From Rhodamnia argentea (taxonomy: Eukaryota; Streptophyta; Magnoliopsida; Myrtales; Myrtaceae): a stretch of DNA of 64,000 nucleotides. A model generated the notes under the pieces. That model was given only the letters and a program-made list of their open reading frames with translations, did not search any database and had not been told where the DNA came from. Every line of letters starts with the position of its first letter. Position 1 is the stretch's first letter. The position numbers and the translations under genes are program-made. Positions 33,547 through 45,497 of this stretch are shown here, in pieces. The DNA is taken from NCBI RefSeq assembly GCF_020921035.1, contig NC_063152.1, positions 33,896,494 through 33,960,493 of the forward strand, given 5' to 3'.

Positions 33547-36035
33547 CTAGAGCTGTTTCTGCGACGGTTTGCCGGTCCAGTAAGATTTCACAGCGACAAG
33601 AATCTTCTCGGGATTGAACGGTCCGCTTTCGTGGTCCATGATCTGGCTCGTCCATCTCATTCCATCTGTTATACTCTTGATCTTTACAAGGACTTCGACC
33701 GTGTCCCGGAATATAACAGTTCCTTCAGGCCTCAAGATCCGGTCCATCTCCAGCAGGATGTATGTAACGTCACACCTTAAGAAAGCAAGCAAAAAGAACA
33801 ATTTCAGACTAGGTTCCAAAAGAACGTATTTTAGCATAAGGGAAATGAAAAGGTGTCAATCGCGATACTTTACCTGTCCTGATAGATACTGAACAAGCCA
33901 CCGGCATGGATGAGATCATACGTTCTCGGGTATGTTGAGAATGCCTCGCACCAGTCCTGGTAGGTGCCAATGAAACCACGCTCATAGATCACTCCAAGAG
34001 TGTCGTGGTTATTGTCCACGGGCACCACATTCATGACCCACACGGGATATTTAGCTAGCGCAGCTGCAAATCCACCGAGGTTAGCATTCATATCCATCAC
34101 ATTGCGGTACCGTCCCTGCGTTAGAGGACTAATTATCCGCTTGTAGTGCGACACCCGGTCCTTCCATAATTCATTATCCTCCTTGTATTTCTCAGCAGTG
34201 ATTCCTGGTATTGAGCCGCTGCTTATTCTTGGGGGGACGGCGAAGGCACGCTCTGGCCATTTCTCCGCTGCGCCACCAGCTACTTCGTCCGAGCTGCTGA
34301 CTTCTGGCAACGGGGTTATGCAAGTTTCCATTTCTCTGTACCTGTAAGGCACAAAGACCACACAATTAGGAAGTTATCCATGAACAAGTTACCGTTTGAA
34401 AATAACTAATGGGCTTTCTGATTAAAAGAGGAATGGTGACCATGAGTACCAAGCATTGTCAGGGTTGTCTGCCTTGCATATGTGAGGTGTTTTTATAACG
34501 CTCCGGCTCTTGATGCATTCGATGTGGTTGATAGGCTTTTGCCAGATCGCAAGATCATCCTTTTCAATCACCTTCTTCCAGCATAGGCGCTTGGCGACGT
34601 CCTCTATTGAGTCTTGCTCTTGCTTCAAGTCTTCTTGGGTTCTTTCCCAGCCTCTCCAGTACTTTTTCCAGCGGATTGGGGGGCCAGAAAGAATCCAATA
34701 ACCACCGGGCCTCAGCACCCTGTCCACTTCAATTAGATAGAGTCCATCTGCAGACAGTTCAACCCCGAGCAAAGAAGAATTAGATCATTAAACACATAAG
34801 AGAAGGCATAAATAGATGAGAATCAAAGGCCGGATTAGGAGTACGCAGCATATATTTGATCCTAGATGATTGGTTCCGCATGGAAAGTACTGTGATTGCA
34901 GAATTTTATGGATCGAGATATGAAAAATGAAATGCTTACCAAAATTATTCCATGGAATCAAGCAACGGGAGCAATGCGCCATGTCAAATGCTCTGGCTGG
35001 GTAAGGAATTCTTTGGGAAGCCATGATCCCAATCATGGCCGGCACTCCTCGCTCCAGAGCAAACTGGACCTGCGCCTCATGAGTATCCCTTGGGGCAAAA
35101 GACATGGTTAGGATGTCCCTCTTCAGCAGGTAAGCACCCCAACTTGCAACCTGACCAACCCAAAGGCTACATCACCATTAGCAATTACATCCTCATTACA
35201 GGAGAATAACAATTTGATGAGAATCCAAAAGGTACAACCCCAAAATTCGCAGTCAAAAAACGCTGTCCTCAACTTTCTGCAGAAGGCAGAACAGAACCAG
35301 AACATGAAACTACACTGCCAGAGATATCAGATCACTTACCCCGCAGCCCGTATCAATTGCAGTTCTAATTTTTCCGCTCGTAAGAGGTATCAGCTCATTA
35401 ATATCATCTATATACGCATCGGCACCACGAGGAAACATGGTTCCTCCTCCGGGGAATCTGAATCGATCGCCCTCAACTTGGATCCAATTCTGCACAGCCT
35501 TCTCGATGCTGAGCTCTCTGTGAGGTATATTGTCGTACCATGCATAGTCTCGGCTCTGAGGCCATTTGAAGGGGGTCTTATACTTTGGTGGAGCAGGAAT
35601 CAGACACCTTAGCAATTCGTCTTTCTTGGGGCAATGCCGTTCTCGGTACTTCAGCATTTTCCTATCGAACTTCCTCCCCCTCTGCGGATCTTGGCAAGGA
35701 GTGTATTCGCTGTAGGACATATCACATGCAGGAATCGTCTCCACAGCATCGGAGTCATTGATGGCGACCTGATGGTGGCTTTGGAAGTCCAACGAGAACG
35801 ACTCTGAAGATGAAGAGAATTTGGTGGACTGGCCACCGCCTGCATTGGGGTTGTCAGTATCACATTTAATTCTGGTGTAGGCTTCGGACTGATTGTTTGG
35901 GACAGGCGTGCTCTGCCATGCTCCCAAAACGTAGAACAACACACAGAGACCGCTAACGCATACTATATAGGTGAGACGTCTCTTCTTAGATTCGATGTGA
36001 TGATGCTTCGGGGATCCACTGTATTCCTTGGCCAT
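33547..36035 (-). CDS. PMT18: Probable pectin methyltransferase, PMT18-like (QUASIMODO family)
   Basis: This is a putative SAM-dependent methyltransferase of the plant DUF248/QUASIMODO2 family, a Golgi type II membrane protein thought to methylate homogalacturonan. Five exons (36035-35340, 35150-34940, 34747-34450, 34341-33874, 33775-33547; GT/AG) sum to 1902 nt, 633 residues, near the family norm. A membrane anchor at about 20-42 follows a basic cytosolic tail. The lumenal domain begins with 'YTPCQDPQR' and 'RERHCP'. The SAM-binding signature [15 protein letters not shown] spans the exon 1-2 junction, and '[11 protein letters not shown]', '[11 protein letters not shown]' and '[13 protein letters not shown]' follow. 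A 'tttctgcag' acceptor 22 nt above the ATG and a donor near 36850 suggest a 5' UTR intron. The closest Arabidopsis relatives are PMT16-18; PMT18 (At1g33170) fits the neighbourhood. Confidence 0.9.
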
Positions 36036-36712
36036 TGGTACGATTGTTTACGATCTCTGCAGAAATTCCGAGAAACCAAGAATATTAGACTCAATAACAT
36101 CAGCTAGGAAACCAGGTTGATTTATATAACTACAAACATTTTGTCTAAAGCCTGAACTTGGCCTAAAAACTCCACAAAGGAAAAGTGGAAAGAAGATTCT
36201 CACTTATAGATGATCCAGCTGCTTTTACTCATTGCTATATTCTCTGCTTCTAACATCAACCATGATTATCGGGCTCAGATTAAGAACAAAGGCAAAACAA
36301 TTGCTCAGAAATGGAGGTTATTAAACTTAAAATGATCCATATCGTCCAGTGTTGACTTCGAGGGCCGATGGGTTAGCAAACCTAGCAGAAGATGGCCATC
36401 AAACGGTGGGAACAGAACACGGAGATGTAAGAGAAGATTCAGAGAACTCACGGATAAATGGAAGCCAACAACTAGTTTTTGACTTGAAAAGAAGGATTTT
36501 TCTCGTCTCAGAAGCAGTCTTAAGAGAAAGAAGAAACCCCCCAAACACCAGAGAAATCGAAAGTACAATAGAAAAAAGAGGGGAAAAGTTGCACTTTCAA
36601 GCAAATAACAGACCACCCAGTTGAAACTCCAAGTGGATGTTTGCCTCTCAACTCTCAAAGGCCAAAGCTTTACCTCTTTTAAACATAGATAAAATGAAGT
36701 AAACAACAAAGC

Positions 36713-36739
36713 GCTCTCTCTCTCTCTCTCTCTCTCTCC
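36713..36739. repeat. (CT)n microsatellite in the PMT18 leader region
   Basis: About 13 CT dinucleotides lie in the probable 5' UTR intron of the PMT gene. (GA)n on the gene strand is common in plant leaders and promoters and can bind BPC factors. Confidence 0.8.
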
Positions 36740-37050
36740 ACTCTGCAAATACCACCTTCACCGGATCCATGTCGAACCAGCAGAAAACATCTCATCGGCG
36801 CTCAACATCATCTAAAGACAAACAGAAAAAGGAGATAAGAGGCCACCCACCTGGAAAAGATTCTCAGCTATAGACACTCCTGGAACGTTTAACCTTCAAA
36901 ATCGAAACGGGCATTGGGAGGCTTTGGTGCTCGGGGTCTCACTTCTCATGTTACTTCATGGGAAAGGAAGGAAGGGAGGATCTTTTAGCGGAACCCAGAA
37001 ACCATGAGAGCTTGGGAAAGCAAAGAAAACAACGGGAAAATGAAGAAAAA

Positions 37051-38360
37051 GTATGTTCCTCTGTTTGCCTGAATAAAGAAAAGCTATAATAGTATCATCA
37101 CCTCATAAAAAGATCTCTTTTTTCTTTTCTGTTTCCGTTTGTCTTTCCGTCATTGCAGGAGGGGGGAGGGAGAGTGGTGACTGGTGAGTAAACAAGTGAG
37201 AGAAATGTGGCAAACCCAGAAGGCAAGAATGTATTTTTAGCACAGGGGTGAGAGAGAAATGGACACAGAAGGGGCTGTGATTGGATTTAGTGCCTTGTCT
37301 CTTTTTGCTTATTAACTATTCATCTCCTCTAATTAAGGAGAGAGAGAGAGAGAGGGGATTTGGTCTAATGAACAGAGACGATGAAGGTCCGAGGGCAGTG
37401 AGGATTCACAGGAGACTGACCAGCCTCAATTTCCTCTGCACCCCACCTTCCCCCCCTTCTCTCTCTCCCCTCTCCCTCTCTCTCTTCAGATTAAAAAAGA
37501 ATACTGTTTTTTACTCCTTCGGGTCCCTGTTGCTATTAAATGATGGAATAAAGAAAAGGAAAAGAGGACGGTATGGTGGGGTGGGGGGGGGGGGATTCTC
37601 ATCTTTCGAGGTTCCTAATCCTACGATCAACATGGGTCTAAAAAGGCAATGGCCGACACTAATCGTCAAAGTTGCCATTTTTTCTCTAAATCGCCACGCT
37701 TTCTCAGGGCAAACAATTCAACGCATCTTCGATCCCTCCATTGACATTTTCATCTGCCCCGTTTTGTTTCTTCTTTGTTGGAGGGAGTGGGTGAGAAGCT
37801 TGAGGGTTACGTTCGAAGAGAAAAAGGGAAAAAAAACAAGAGATGAATTTGAGGTTCGTATCGTCTTCCGGAATCTGGAGGCTCCCCGTTTAGGCGGAAC
37901 TGGCTTCCCTTATCCATTCTGTTTCTTCTTTGTAATGCGAAAGAAACCCAGAAAAGAAATTGTACTGACACAGATTAAAGATACGGAAAAATACTTTCTT
38001 TTTTAGTTTTTTTTTTTTTTTGTTGGGGAGGTCGGAGTTTTCTTTCTTTCTTTCTAGGTTAGTCCTAACTTTTCTTGCAAGAACCAGGAGCCTCCTCAGC
38101 TGCATCCCTTGGATAAAGTATCAACCAACTTTTGAAAAATAAAATTTTTGAAAGATCTTTGAGGAAGTGATATGGGAAAAATTGGATCCTTGCGCCATCG
38201 GCAACCCTATCTCATCATGACCCGCCGGTTTTGACCCCAAAAAAAAAAAAGAGAGAAAAATCTAATGACCCGCCTGGTTCAGCAAATATTTCCAAGGATT
38301 TTTCGCCTATTTTTCGGATATTTTTGGCTCGTTATTTTATGTTTAGATCTGTTACAACCT
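37051..38360. other. Intergenic; PMT18 promoter side and low-complexity tracts
   Basis: No gene is supported. The segment contains the probable promoter of the PMT gene (above 37050), a GA tract (37339-37354), a pyrimidine-rich stretch (37440-37490), a G run (37584-37593) and a T run near 38008-38022. Plus-strand open frames here are low-complexity. Confidence 0.35.
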
Positions 38361-38369
38361 ATTGACATG

Positions 38370-39595
38370 ACTAATGCTCACATAATAAAAAATTATTTAA
38401 AAAGTCTTAATTCTATTACACTTTGATCAATTCGGTCTTAAATTTTTTAAATTTTATTAATTGAGTTCATTCGATCAATTTTAGCGGGAAATCGTTTATA
38501 AGGACGTCGGACATCCTACATATCACGACCGGTGCTAGGATTGATAATTTTTATAATTTTTTACAAATATATATTTTTATTTTTCGTTTTCTTGCTTTCT
38601 TGTCCTTTTTTTTAATCAAGTCTGGTAAAAGGTGTTGACCAAACGTCACTGGTCACAAGCGAGGGCTAGCGACCCTCATCGACCACTAGGCTAAGGCCGC
38701 AACCCTCACCCGCAATTGATGAGGGCTTGGCGGCCCTTGCCACGTCTGTGCGAGAGTTTTGTTGAACTTCATAGAAAAAGAAAAGAAAAGAATGATAAAT
38801 AGATAATAAAAAAATTAATTTTTTAAGAGTTAATACCACAAAAAAATTCAAACAAGTACACATATGATAAATTTACCCCAAACTATTTTTGAGCACTAAA
38901 AACTTTAAACCGGTATATCTGTGATAAATTTATTTCAAACTAAATTTTATGACCACAAAATACCCAAATTAGTACACATGTGACAAATTTACCATTCGTT
39001 AGCTCTTCATTAAATTAGAGTTAATACCACAAAAAATCTCAAACCGATGCACATGTGACAAATAGAGGGTAAAAATCCTAAATCGATACACTTGTCAATT
39101 GTCATATGTCATCCAACTCAACAATTTGATGGTAAAATATAATGAACAACTAATGGATGGATAAATTTATCATAAATGTATCGATCTGGAGTAAATTTAT
39201 CACATGTGTACCAATTTGAGGTGTTTGATGATCAAAAATATAGTTTTGGATAAATTTATCACAAGTGTCTTGGTTTGAGATTTTTTGTGACCAATAAAAT
39301 AATTTGAGGTATATTTATCACATGTGTATCAATTTGAAGTTTTTTGTGGTATTAAATCTTTTTTTAATCACAAAAAATTATCCATATCGGCATTGATCGT
39401 CCTAGGTGACACCACCGGCATACACATAAAAAAAAATTTGCTAAAATTGGTTGGATGGACGCAATTGACTTAAGAGGTTAATGACTCGATTGATAAAATT
39501 GTTTGACAGAAAAAAAAAATGGCAAAATTGAAAGGCAGATTGAACTTACCAAAGTGAAATAAGTTTAGGATTTCTTGGATAATTTTTCCAAATCT
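38370..39595. mobile_element. Foldback element interrupted by a second element
   Basis: The left arm (38400-38560) matches the arms at 32190 ('taattgagttcattcgatca', 'ccggtgct'), followed by a T/C tract, a GC-rich CGAGGGC core (38625-38765) and an A/G tract. The right arm resumes at about 39365 with 'gattgataaaattgtttgac' and ends near 39595 with 'ggataatttttccaaa'. The ~530 bp between are a different element (38829-39355). Confidence 0.65.
38829..39355. mobile_element. Nested MITE ('ttaataccacaaaaa' family)
   Basis: Terminal inverted repeats read 'gttaataccacaaaaaa' on the left and 'tttaataccacaaaaaa' as the reverse complement of the right end. The interior repeats 'acatgtgataaatttacc' and 'caaaccggtacacatgtg' words in both orientations. 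A third internal terminus sits at about 39017. It lies inside the foldback element above, so it is the younger of the two. Confidence 0.65.
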
Positions 39596-40615
39596 CATAA
39601 ATGTGCTTGACCAAGATGAAGAGACTTCACGTTGAGAAGCACATGCCCCACTTGTATTAATTTGGTGCACGTACTGCTTGGGTCTCCCCCGATTAAAAGA
39701 TGGGTCCCTCGATTGAAAAAAAGAAGGGAAAAAGTCGCCTACACTTTTCGAATTTTTCACAAGTTTCTGGTTTAATGTGGCTTAAAGACGTTTAAGAATT
39801 GTGCTGTCTTAAAGATACTATTCATGTATTATCACGAAATTTTATGTTACATCTTTCAAGCCTAAGAGCAAAAGTCAAAAACCAATTAATGAAGCATAAT
39901 TTACAACTAAAAGCATACTCCCGTCTCTCTGGAATGAATTTCTCGAATCACCAGATTTAGTGACGAGCGCACGTCGAGATCTCTCACTCCATGTATAATA
40001 ATTTGGGATGTGAACTCGCATCGAGTCTCCTATTATCCTAAAGAGTCCAGCCTTTTCCAATTTATTTCCTCGAACTGTTCAAATTGTTAAATGTTTCTTT
40101 CTCCCATTTGATAGTTTAAATGAAAAGTGCGGTCGGAATACAAACTCAAAACTGGGCATCGCCGCTCGACAGTAATCGATTAATTGAGAACTTCAAGATT
40201 TCGTTTTATATTCCCTTTTTTTTTTTAACTTTCTCTTCTGCTGTCATCCTGAATAAGTTAATTCAAGTTGGCGAGATCTCAGATCTTCATTCACCAAAGC
40301 CTACGAACCTGGGACAGAAACAGGATGCTCTTGTTGGTAACGTGCCCCTTCAGCTTGGACTTGTCGACTTGAAGATCCAGTAGGAGAACAGGTCACGTCA
40401 TTAGGCATTGACCCGAGGCTTGGCCGACTGGGACTTAACCTAAATAATAAAAGGGTAAATCGAACAAATATCACTAGCTTATGCTCCGATCCGTGTAGTA
40501 TGTATGATTTTGAATTATTAATTTATGTAATTGGAAGTAACCAATTAGGTTTACGACGAAACCTAGAAATCGATCACCGATCCAATTTGAGTAACTTCTT
40601 CTTCCAAGTGCCGGA
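39596..40615. other. Intergenic, nothing recognised
   Basis: AT-rich sequence without a supported gene, RNA or repeat boundary. Open frames here show no family resemblance. Confidence 0.4.
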
Positions 40616-40619
40616 TAAC

Positions 40620-40935
40620 TCCATGTTCTTGAATTTTGACACAACATGCAATATGATACTTGAACTTTAGCGCAATGTGTAATACGTTCTATGAATTATT
40701 AATTTGATGTGAATTATATGAAAGAGTTCATTGTTGTCTTCCCATTAATTTTAATTCAATGATAATATTGAATGTTTTCGTATAGTCCCGAGATTAATTT
40801 GAACATATACTAAAAGTTCAAAGACTACATTACATATTCCACTAAAATTCAATGACTGCATTAAACAAATTAAAGTTCGGTGACTATACCGCACATTAGG
40901 CTAAAGTTCATGGACTATTAAATCATTATCCCAAT
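40620..40935. mobile_element. MITE of the 'ttcatgaacttt' family
   Basis: The left arm has 'acatgcaatatgatacttga' and 'gcgcaatgtgtaat'; the right arm ends with 'cacattaggctaaagttca' and 'ggactattaaatcattatcc'. The centre is the family's 'cccattaattttaattcaat' loop. The family layout matches copies at 18893, 45500 and 58182. Confidence 0.5.
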
Positions 40936-41317
40936 AAAAAACGATCTTTTTTACCTTGCCATGAATAATCAATATGATGTTAATATTTGTATGTTGCGAA
41001 AATATTAGATGTTTTGGGTCAAAATGAATCGACGTACAAGCATCGTAAGATTTAGATTAAGCAAAATATAGAAACTAAAAGTCAATCCGGACAAATTGTT
41101 GGAGAGCTTGCGTCCATGGTATCTTGTTCTTGATATACTGACACGGTTTCCAGTAATTGGTATCTGAAGTGTCATGACAAATTTCAAATCGACATATTTG
41201 GTACCGATATTTAGCATTTAATAAGAACTTCAAAATTTTAAGATTAAAAAAAAATAGAAAAGGACACTTATTGCCCAAAGAGTAATGTCAAAGTACAGAG
41301 TATACGAACTTATACGC

Positions 41318-41440
41318 CGAATGGTGCTTCCCTCGGTGCTTCGACAAATCTCAACCATCGATAAGAACTCAAATTGCGAAAATCAACGGTTGAGATTTAT
41401 TAAAATTCCAAAGTGAGCATCGCACGGAATATAGTATCCA
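41318..41440. mobile_element. Short palindromic MITE
   Basis: 'gtgcttc...cgacaaatctcaacc' on the left opposes 'cggttgagatttattaaaa' and 'gtgagcatcgcac' on the right, making a hairpin of about 120 bp around 'gataagaactcaaattgcg'. No target duplication was identified. Confidence 0.45.
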
Positions 41441-42130
41441 CATCCCGATATCTTGAGATTGGTACGTGGAATTACACTTCGGTGTACTGAATGATGCGGC
41501 GAACTACAATCGGACATTCAAAACGTGCGATCCATGTCCGACATGTAATGAAAATTTGTTGCATCAGGTCAAATACCTGCTGTACAAACTTGTTTTGGGG
41601 TCCGTTTGTTCAAAAGAAAGCTGTTCCCGAGAAACTATTTTCCGATACTTGAAAGAGGGAAACGAATCGGTTTACAAAGAACGTTTTCCACAGGCTGAAT
41701 TAAACAAGTTTAGCGCGGAGGATGACTACTTCATCTTCTAATAAGAAGGAAATCACTTCCCCTTTTATGGAAAAATATTTTCATTTATCCCGAAATTTTC
41801 GATGTGATCATGCGTAAAGACGGCAAAATGAGTCAATAACCCATATTTTAACACATATTTAAGAGTGCCTGTCTAAATGCGTTGCTTAACAAACTTAAAT
41901 GGATCATAAATGGGCAGCTTAACGACTTAATGGATCTTAAATGGGTCATAAATGGATTAGCAAACTATCTTATGTGATCAATTTTTTATTTTTTATTTTT
42001 GGGTCCATGATGTTTTAGTAATATATATTTTGTAATTTATCATAAGTTTTGCTAAAATATGTCAAAATGGATTAAATAGATCAATAAGAGTCAGACCATA
42101 TTCAACTCAATCCAAACTCGACCCACCCGT
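41441..42130. other. Intergenic; remnants of a 'taaatggatcataaatgg' repeat
   Basis: Repeated 'ttaaatggatcataaatggg' words (41895-41960) resemble those at 14985-15360. No gene is supported. Confidence 0.35.
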
Positions 42131-42395
42131 TTGACATATCTACTTGCGTGTCACCTCGTTCTTTTCGAAAGCATTCTCCTCCCTCCTTTTGCCCAAGCTT
42201 TCTTTCTTTCGTAGCTTTATCCTTGGCAGTTGGCGTTATCCCTTCTGGAGTGCGGCAATTCGGAGTTACTCCAGACATCAAGTCCAAGGCAAAAGACAAA
42301 ACAGATCTGGGATTTGTCTTTGTACGCATTATTTAGCAACTTGGGTTTTGGAATTACTTGGGGACGAAACAAGGCCTTAAGATCTGTTCCTTATG

Positions 42396-42436
42396 AATGT
42401 GCACGCACGTGCACGCAGAATGTGCACGCACGTGCA
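42396..42436. repeat. Palindromic 18-bp direct repeat pair
   Basis: 'aatgtgcacgcacgtgca' occurs twice with a 23-bp period; each copy contains the near-palindrome TGCACGCACGTGCA. Whether it has a role is unknown. Confidence 0.7.
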
Positions 42437-42459
42437 TGATGGCCGAAACTTAAGTAGCA

Positions 42460-42860
42460 TTAATATTAATATGCGATACGACATGACACAATACGATATG
42501 TCGACATGTTATTTCCTTAAAAATAGAGTCCCGACACATTGAGATATGTTATGCATTAAATGTATATTTTTATATATACACGATAAATAATCATATATAT
42601 ATCAGTAATAAATTTCTTCTTTTTCTTCTTATAGGGATTTATGATTTTTTTTTTATGACTGAATATATTAATTTTGAGGTGACTAGATATATGACTCGAG
42701 TATATATATTTGATAAATTTATAATTTAGCCTCTAATTTATTGAAAATGCTTAAAATTAACCCCGTGCGTGTCGCTAGTTTGTCCGGAGCGTTGACCACA
42801 TGTTTATCATATGCTAGAGAGTGTCGGAGTGTGTCGAACACGACACGACACGACACATAG
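42460..42860. mobile_element. Decayed relative of the 6560-7875 transposon
   Basis: 'gatacgacatgacacaatac', a 'tgtatatttttatatatacacgataaat' type block and, at the far end, 'gtgtcgaacacgacacgaca' match the sub-terminal regions of the 6.6-kb element in the same orientation. The terminal CTATGTTACAC and target duplication are no longer recognisable, so this copy is much older and internally shorter. Confidence 0.5.
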
Positions 42861-43244
42861 GCTCCCGAAGAGTGTCGGTACTTCTTAGATTGAAACTCGA
42901 GTCATTATGCAGCTGGAGAAATCTGGGTTTTTTTTTTACAACCAGAAAAACAAAAAAAATCTGAGTTCGGTTCGCCCACCTGAGTTCAGTGGGGCACGTG
43001 CGAGCGTCGATTACGAACAAGAAAGGTCACGTGAAGCCTTCGAGGGCGGATCGAACACATGTCGTGGGTCCCCAGCATTTGCGTCGCTGTCGTCGTGGGT
43101 TGGTGAAGGGGAGCTAGAAAGGAGAGACAATTTGCTTATGAGACGTGATGTCTCCCCGAAGTACAGTACGTGTGTTCATCAAAAGTGGGTCAAACTCATG
43201 TTTTATTTGGTAGAGCTAGTTATTTGGAGAGTGCTTGTACCCAA

Positions 43245-43740
43245 AAAAAATGGCCAAATTTTTGTAATCGACATATAGCCGATTTGAGTGAATATAGAAG
43301 TCGAGGTTCGGCTTGAGTTGGTTACGATAAGTTACCGACAATGAAAATACTTTTCGATGGCACGATGATTGTGGATGACCGAGGCGTACGGCTGTCCACG
43401 TACTACAACAATAAGTTGGCGATTATCGCTTGACGGGTCTTGGCTAATAGAGTCGAACCCACTTTACGACAACAATAGGTTGGCGATTATCGCTTGAAGG
43501 GGTCTTGACTAATAGAGTCGAACCCACTTTTGAAAATACGCCACTCAAGCTCCGGAAGTCCGGTGTTTGGTGAGCTTTTACCATTGCAATCTCGTTGAGA
43601 TTTTAATAGCCAAGAAGTCTCTTCGCATGAAATATGCTGTAGTTAAGTAACGCGATGCGAGCCGTGTAAATATTCGTTCATGTGATCTCGTTGATGACAT
43701 GCGACCCTTCACCACTAGACCACACGCCTTGACAGTATAG
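43245..43740 (-). mobile_element. SINE-like element with tRNA-type A box
   Basis: On the minus strand 'aaggcgtgtggtctagtggt' (from 43730) contains TGGTCTAGTGG, a good pol III A-box match. The expected B box about 40 nt further on is degenerate. The element runs to a T-rich end near 43245. The body contains a 65-bp unit in tandem (43405-43533). Confidence 0.4.
43405..43533. repeat. 65-bp tandem duplication
   Basis: Two copies of 'acaacaataRgttggcgatt' through 'aatagagtcgaacccacttt' lie head to tail and differ at only a few positions. On the minus strand each has GGGTTCGACTC, which resembles a tRNA B box. Confidence 0.8.
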
Positions 43741-45490
43741 GAAATCCAAAATGCCAATCTAACATCTAAATTCAAGTCACCATATTCGTAGCAAGGCTGA
43801 TCAATTTCGGGGTAAATCGGTTCTCGACCTAGAACCGACCTTGTTTACGTGTAAAAAATCAAATTCCTATTACGAAATATAAAAGTCGCACTGGTTCATT
43901 GGAAAATATTGGTTGGTCAAGTAGTAATGTTAATTGTTTTTTTTCATGATTCGATTCTCAATGGGTGCAAACAAAAAAAGAGGAGAAATATATGTACACA
44001 CAGAATATTTTTTTAAGAGACTTCACTCTCGGTTTAGGACTTGTTTAACTGAAGGATCGAACTGGTACCGGTTTTAACAGGTTCCCAAGTGAAAATCAAT
44101 GATTTCGGGCTTGGAATTGAAAACCGTTGGCTCCAAATATTTGAAATCGGAAACCGGACCTAAGCCCTTAACCGCTTGGTCTGGTCGGATTCGATCCCGT
44201 GGCCGCATTCAACCGGACCCGCGACATAATCCATTCTTGTCAGGCACGGTGGGGTCCAGTCAATTCAAAGTTGCTACCAAGGGAACATCTTGAAGGGTCA
44301 AGCAATCTCCAAAAATGGGCGGGAAGGAGGGCCCCATCTATGCTCAGATCCTTAATAAGTCGTGCACCAACACGTGACAGGGAATCCAATGAATACCGAC
44401 TTCGGAGAACCACACGACTCGTCGTTTCGACGTGGCTAAAGGTCGTTTCTTTTGCTGATGGGGACCCCCTTCGATTCAGGGGAAATTTATCCAGGAGCTA
44501 GAGGTCTCTTTTGCGGATGCGTTTCGTTACATCGGATTATTGGTAACCGGAAGTCGGAACGACGATCGGTCTTGGTCGAAGCAGACCCGGGTGGGTCGAG
44601 ATTTTCATTAGTCTCTATGGAAGCTAATGTCAAAAGCTGTTGCGTTTTATCGGATTCTTAGAGCCAGGGACTCCGCGCAGCATTCCCAGTCTCTTCCTTT
44701 CGTTTCGACCGGTATCGTGTTCTCTCCCTTTCTTTGAGGTCAAATGTGAGAGAACACATGAGAGAAATTTCGGAACACTATAAGTTCCAGAGAGCTTGCA
44801 GGGATAAGAGGCCCGATCTTGCGACGAGGCGTTTCTTTAATTTCTTTCGAAATGGCGACACGGGTCACATGGTATTTTGGCTCGATCGGAGGAAGTCGTC
44901 GTGCTTCAAGAGCATCTAAATATTGCCCGTGAAATTTTGTAGGATAATGGCGGTAAGTGCAACAGTACCACCATGGGACTTCCCTTCTAGGCCATAATAT
45001 ATATGGGCCGGGAAACCCATTGACCGTACGCCTGATAGCTAGTAAGCCCAGTTCTGTGTATGGATGGGCCGGCCCATTCTCATTTTCGAATTGGTTTGGT
45101 GCCCGCTAATTCCGTTAATTTGACGTGGTCGAAGTGATAAAATCCTTAATTTCATCGTTGAAGCACTTGTCTAGAGTCTCTGTTAGAAAGTTAATCTATG
45201 AACATGTTACCACTCGAAAATAACACACGGCCCAGCAGTCTGGTCCGAATGCCGGCGAACCAGGCCCGGTGGTGGTCGATCGAGGACTGTGGCGCCGATG
45301 GAAGCGACTTGCAAAAACGCAATCTACGCTCTTCAAAAGCCGTAATCCATTTTTCTTGGCATTTAAATATGCAAAGTCTGCCAATCATTATTTTTCTGAC
45401 AGGTGTCGCATGGTGTAGACTACCGTTGATAGTTTTTTTTATTTGGTCGGGAACTACCCTTGATAGTTCGAGAACAACTCGATATACTTT
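43741..45490. other. Intergenic, partly repeat-derived
   Basis: 'aaccggttc'-type words at 44060-44230 suggest a decayed hAT-like repeat. The rest (44300-45490) is mid-GC, with short open frames on both strands that resemble no family I know. Confidence 0.35.
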
Positions 45491-45497
45491 TTTAAGG

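Noticed and set aside
42102-42329. 75-codon minus-strand frame that briefly resembled an organelle ORF
   Set aside because: I could not recall a specific match, so it is kept only as a low-interest finding for the segment.
44732-44920. 61-codon plus-strand frame in the gene desert
   Set aside because: No start context, homology or splice context; its length is expected by chance.
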